DNA of 23,941 nt, taken from assembly GCA_964584495.1 (NCBI GenBank), contig CAZPAH010000033.1, positions 1 through 23,941 on the forward strand, read 5' to 3'. The position numbers and the translations under genes are program-made. The DNA is from CAZPAH01 sp964584495 (lineage in GTDB: Bacteria > Krumholzibacteriota > Krumholzibacteriia > Krumholzibacteriales > Krumholzibacteriaceae). Shown piece after piece: positions 21,463-23,941 of this stretch. How positions within the stretch are numbered: the first letter of the stretch is position 1; every line of letters starts with the position of its first letter. The notes beneath the pieces are model-generated. The model was given only the letters and a program-made list of their open reading frames with translations, had not been told where the DNA came from and did no database searches.

Positions 21463-22302
21463 TTATCCGCGGCGCCTGCAATCGAGGATCGCGAACGGAA
21501 CGGTCAACGCGAATCCCTCTGCGGCTCCGCTCATGGAATTGAGCCTGTTCTCGATCCGGCCGAAGATTTCTTCCCTGTCTCCGGCCTCCAGCACCTCCTT
21601 CCACGGCCTCAGGAAGGCCAGCCTGATAAGAAAATGGTTCAACATCGCGGTTCCATCGACGAAGCCTATCTTGAACCTGTCGTTTATTATTTCGTCGACG
21701 GAGAACCCGGCCCCCTCGATCGAGGAAACGGTTTCCCCGATCGGCCTTCTCATCGAGTATATATGCCTCTTCATCCTCGCCACCTCGCCGTCCATCCCGC
21801 GCTCGCGCAGGAGCCGCTCGAAGAGATCGTAGAACTCGATCATCGTCTCCTTGAGGTTGACCGCGATGACGAGCTGCGCCCCCGGCCTTGAGACCCGGAA
21901 AGATTCCGAAAAGGTCCTCTCAACGTCGGCTACATTGTTCGTCCCGTTGTTCGAGACAACGAGATCGAACACGGAGTCGGCGAAAGGCATATCCTCTCCG
22001 ACCCCAACTACGGGCATAGCGTTGTCTACGCGGCAGATACCGGCCTTGAGCCTTATCCTTCTAACCGCTCCCATCCACGGATCTACACCGAATACCTTCC
22101 CGGTCGGGCCCAGCCTCTGGGCTATCTCCAAGAGGGGAAAACCCGTTCCCGGACCTATATCGAGAACGTTCATGCCGCGCCGGAGTCTCAATCTTTCAAG
22201 CAATCTCATGCCGAAGGGAGCGGACCATAGAGGCAATTCGTCTATCGCGGAGACGGACGAGGGATCCTCCACATCGAACCGCTCGTCAAAATATTCGCCC
22301 AT
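21463..22302 (-). CDS. Class I SAM-dependent methyltransferase (UbiE-like)
   Basis: A 279-aa product with the Rossmann signature N-V-L-D-I-G-P-G-T-G-F, an acidic V-D-P-W after strand 2, and the motif D-S-V-F-D-L-V-V-S-N-N-G-T-N-N. An F-R-V-S-R-P-G-A-Q-L-V-I-A post motif follows. The C-terminal ~110 residues are helical and give no further clue. ATG 22302 has only a weak ribosome site. It is the first gene of the operon that continues with the dodecin gene 40 bases on. The substrate is not evident; ubiquinone-type and arsenite-type features are absent. Confidence 0.83.
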   Translation of the reverse strand: MGEYFDERFDVEDPSSVSAIDELPLWSAPFGMRLLERLRLRRGMNVLDIGPGTGFPLLEIAQRLGPTGKVFGVDPWMGAVRRIRLKAGICRVDNAMPVVGVGEDMPFADSVFDLVVSNNGTNNVADVERTFSESFRVSRPGAQLVIAVNLKETMIEFYDLFERLLRERGMDGEVARMKRHIYSMRRPIGETVSSIEGAGFSVDEIINDRFKIGFVDGTAMLNHFLIRLAFLRPWKEVLEAGDREEIFGRIENRLNSMSGAAEGFALTVPFAILDCRRRG

Positions 22303-22411
22303 GCTCGATATTCTATTACAAGCCGGCGCCCGTGGCTACAGTAATATATCAGAGGCCCCAGCAGCCGCTTCCCCGGGGCCGGTGCGAAAAGACGACCTTC
22401 GGAAGGCGGAC

Positions 22412-22449
22412 CGACAACTTCCTGAGTCAGGCATATCGACAATTTCCTG
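22412..22449 (+). repeat. Direct repeats immediately upstream of a promoter
   Basis: CGACAACTTCCTG (22412-22424) and CGACAATTTCCTG (22437-22449) agree at 12 of 13 bases and lie 25 bases apart, start to start. The second copy ends one base before the -35 box at 22451. The spacing is consistent with two binding sites for an activator on one DNA face (about 2.4 helical turns). No regulator can be named. Confidence 0.5.
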
Positions 22450-22450
22450 C

Positions 22451-22479
22451 TTGCCAATTTTTTATCGGTATTCTAGAAT
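22451..22479 (+). promoter_or_regulatory. Near-consensus promoter of the secreted protein gene at the right edge
   Basis: TTGCCA (22451-22456) and TAGAAT (22474-22479) with a 17-base spacer each match the sigma-70 consensus at 5/6. The predicted transcript starts near 22486 and has a leader of about 108 bases. Confidence 0.6.
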
Positions 22480-22492
22480 CCCGGAAGGATCA

Positions 22493-22546
22493 CCCGCTGA
22501 AGCGGGAATGGACGCATCACCCAGACAGGCTCTCCATAGGGCGTCC
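22493..22546 (+). promoter_or_regulatory. Hairpins in the leader of the right-edge gene
   Basis: CCCGC (22493-22497) and GCGGG (22502-22506) form a 5-bp stem with a TGAA loop. GGACGC (22510-22515) and GCGTCC (22541-22546) form a second stem around a 25-base loop. Together they make a folded leader. I do not match it to a known class. Confidence 0.35.
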
Positions 22547-22593
22547 GGCATACAGTAAATTCCGGCGTTTGATATCTTTTCTCGGTAACAATT

Positions 22594-23941
22594 ATGCGAA
22601 AAGCTCTCCTGGCTCTGTTCCTGATCGTACTTCTCGTCTCGATCCCCGAGGCGAGGCCTTTCAAATCCCCCACCATAGACGGCATAATCATGGGCGACGG
22701 CTCGGACTGGGACAGTGACGACCTTGCGGTGGACGATCCGCTGGGAGACACGGCGTGGGGACCCAACGATATAGACGACCTGTGGATCACCTGGGATGCC
22801 GACAACCTTTACATCGGCGTGCGATACCAGGTCAATAACAACGCCATGATCGTCCTGATCGACGCCCTCGGCTCCCAGGGCGCCTCCGATATAAACGGCC
22901 TCGATTGGTATGCGAGAAACTTCAACTTCCCCGATTCGATACTAGTCGATCTCATGATAGCGGGATGGAACGGATCGGTGCCGGAAGTACGAAGGATAAT
23001 CGATAATACCACGACGGTCGATATTTCGAGTCAATGCGTCGTCGCCGATCAGGCGTCGGCCAATTTCTTTCATGAGGCGGAGATAGCGATACCATGGAAC
23101 GGCATATATGAAGAAGGCGCGGGGCATGTCGAGACCGGCGCCCTTGTGAGAACGGTCGCGTTGATCGCGGGCGGCGACCATTACAACGGTCCCGATTCCG
23201 CGCCGGACAACCCCGGCATGGACGGGGCCGGCGGACCGACCACCCTGACCCAATTCTTCAGATCGGCCGTGGACGCCGACCATAACGGTCTGCCGGATGG
23301 ATTCAACGGCTCGATCTCGGGCTCGATAACATACGACGATCCGCTGGACCTCACCACGATCGCCTCTGTGTCCCTCTATTACGGGGAAACCGATAGGCTG
23401 GCCGATGTGAAACAGACGCCGCCCGGAGGAGGGGATTATCTTTTCGACAGGCTGAAGGACGGCCCCTACCGGGTCGAGGGCTCTGCTCCGGGGTACGCAA
23501 GGATAAAGGAGCCGGGGATAATCGTAAGCGGGCAGAGCGCCGTGACCGGCGTCGATATCCTGATGACGCGGGCGGGGAAAATAACCGGATCGGTCGCCTT
23601 TGCCGACGGACCGGGCAGCGAGGTGACCGTCACGGCGTACGACTCGCTAACCGGGGAGCAGGCCGGCGACGGAAGCGTCACCGTCCCTGCGGCGGGCGGC
23701 GATTACCTTATCCTCTTACCGGACGGCGGCTACTACATGGTCGCCGATGCCGTGGGTTACCTCCCCGACACGCTGGGGGCCTCGGTGACCGGCAGCGACA
23801 GCGTTTACGCCGGAACGCACCTCCTCGAGGCGGTACGGGCCGATACGCTGGTTCTAATCGGAGATGACGGCGTCGAGAAGGAGAGCATCAGCACGACGGT
23901 GAGCTTTCCCGATTCGGGCATCTACTTCTACGCCGATGCCC
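22594..23941 (+). CDS. Secreted protein with DOMON/CBM9-like domain and carboxypeptidase-regulatory-like repeats (3' end cut by window)
   Basis: The frame opens at ATG 22594 with a signal peptide (M-R-K-A-L-L-A-L-F-L-I-V-L-L-V, cleavage near A-R-P-F) and stays open for 449 codons to the window edge. Residues ~30-210 begin with a D-G-x-x-x-x-D-W pattern and I-D-D-L-W-I-T-W-D-A-D-N-L-Y-I-G-V, typical of DOMON/CBM9-like sugar- or ligand-binding domains of secreted proteins. From about 240 there are at least two carboxypeptidase-regulatory-like beta-sandwich units (G-S-I-S-G-S-I-T-Y and G-K-I-T-G-S-V-A-F, each with a G-x-Y or D-Y-L turn). The ribosome site is weak. The end, possibly a sorting domain, is outside the window. 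Role unknown; likely surface polymer binding. Confidence 0.8.
   Translation, partial: MRKALLALFLIVLLVSIPEARPFKSPTIDGIIMGDGSDWDSDDLAVDDPLGDTAWGPNDIDDLWITWDADNLYIGVRYQVNNNAMIVLIDALGSQGASDINGLDWYARNFNFPDSILVDLMIAGWNGSVPEVRRIIDNTTTVDISSQCVVADQASANFFHEAEIAIPWNGIYEEGAGHVETGALVRTVALIAGGDHYNGPDSAPDNPGMDGAGGPTTLTQFFRSAVDADHNGLPDGFNGSISGSITYDDPLDLTTIASVSLYYGETDRLADVKQTPPGGGDYLFDRLKDGPYRVEGSAPGYARIKEPGIIVSGQSAVTGVDILMTRAGKITGSVAFADGPGSEVTVTAYDSLTGEQAGDGSVTVPAAGGDYLILLPDGGYYMVADAVGYLPDTLGASVTGSDSVYAGTHLLEAVRADTLVLIGDDGVEKESISTTVSFPDSGIYFYADA

Overview
This window looks like a metagenome-assembled piece of an uncultivated anaerobic bacterium, probably of the FCB superphylum (Bacteroidota, Fibrobacterota, Krumholzibacteriota, Eisenbacteria or Latescibacterota-like lineages). 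The taxonomic hint is a large secreted protein ending in an N-Y-P-N-P-F-N-P type C-terminal sorting domain, plus GC-rich genes for secreted repeat proteins. The assembly contains a 100-N gap at 1673-1772 flanked by an exact 55-bp duplication, so the gap is almost certainly a scaffolding artefact inside one gene.

Layout. 1-4685: a secreted repeat protein with a sorting domain, a decayed LVIVD-repeat remnant, a tiny membrane protein and a lipoprotein that ends at a clean hairpin-plus-T terminator. 4743-12145, minus strand: a ten-gene tungsten/molybdenum operon running wtpA, wtpB, wtpC, a ModE-like regulator, a 62-aa Cys-rich protein, a MobB-MoeA fusion, a compact moaA, moaC, a MOSC-domain gene and moaB/mog. 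Its promoter (12195-12223) is overlapped at the -35 by a perfect 10-2-10 palindrome, a likely operator for the ModE-like protein. 12319-13644: a divergent membrane-anchored methyltransferase. 13847-19889, plus strand: the central system, four tightly packed genes. 19934-22302, minus strand: a four-gene housekeeping-like operon (SAM methyltransferase, dodecin, metallophosphoesterase, GNAT acetyltransferase). 22594-end: a secreted DOMON/carboxypeptidase-regulatory-like protein cut by the window edge, with a near-consensus promoter.

The highlight is the pair at 13847-17053 and 17053-19050. A tungsten aldehyde ferredoxin oxidoreductase (AOR) is split into its N-terminal domain and its C-terminal domains, and the halves are fused to opposite ends of a NuoEFG/HydABC-like NAD(H)-flavin-FeS module: AOR-N + NuoE + NuoF + 2[4Fe-4S] on the first polypeptide, NuoG N-terminus + AOR-C on the second. 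Read in order, the diaphorase module sits inside the AOR sequence between domain 1 and domain 2, with a TAATG gene junction within it. Two small genes for a ThiF-like E1 enzyme and a ThiS/MoaD-like sulfur carrier follow directly. Together the two operons suggest a self-contained island: import of tungstate, synthesis of metal-binding pterin, a dedicated sulfur-transfer pair, and an NAD(H)-linked, possibly electron-bifurcating or -confurcating, tungsten oxidoreductase. The substrate cannot be told from sequence.
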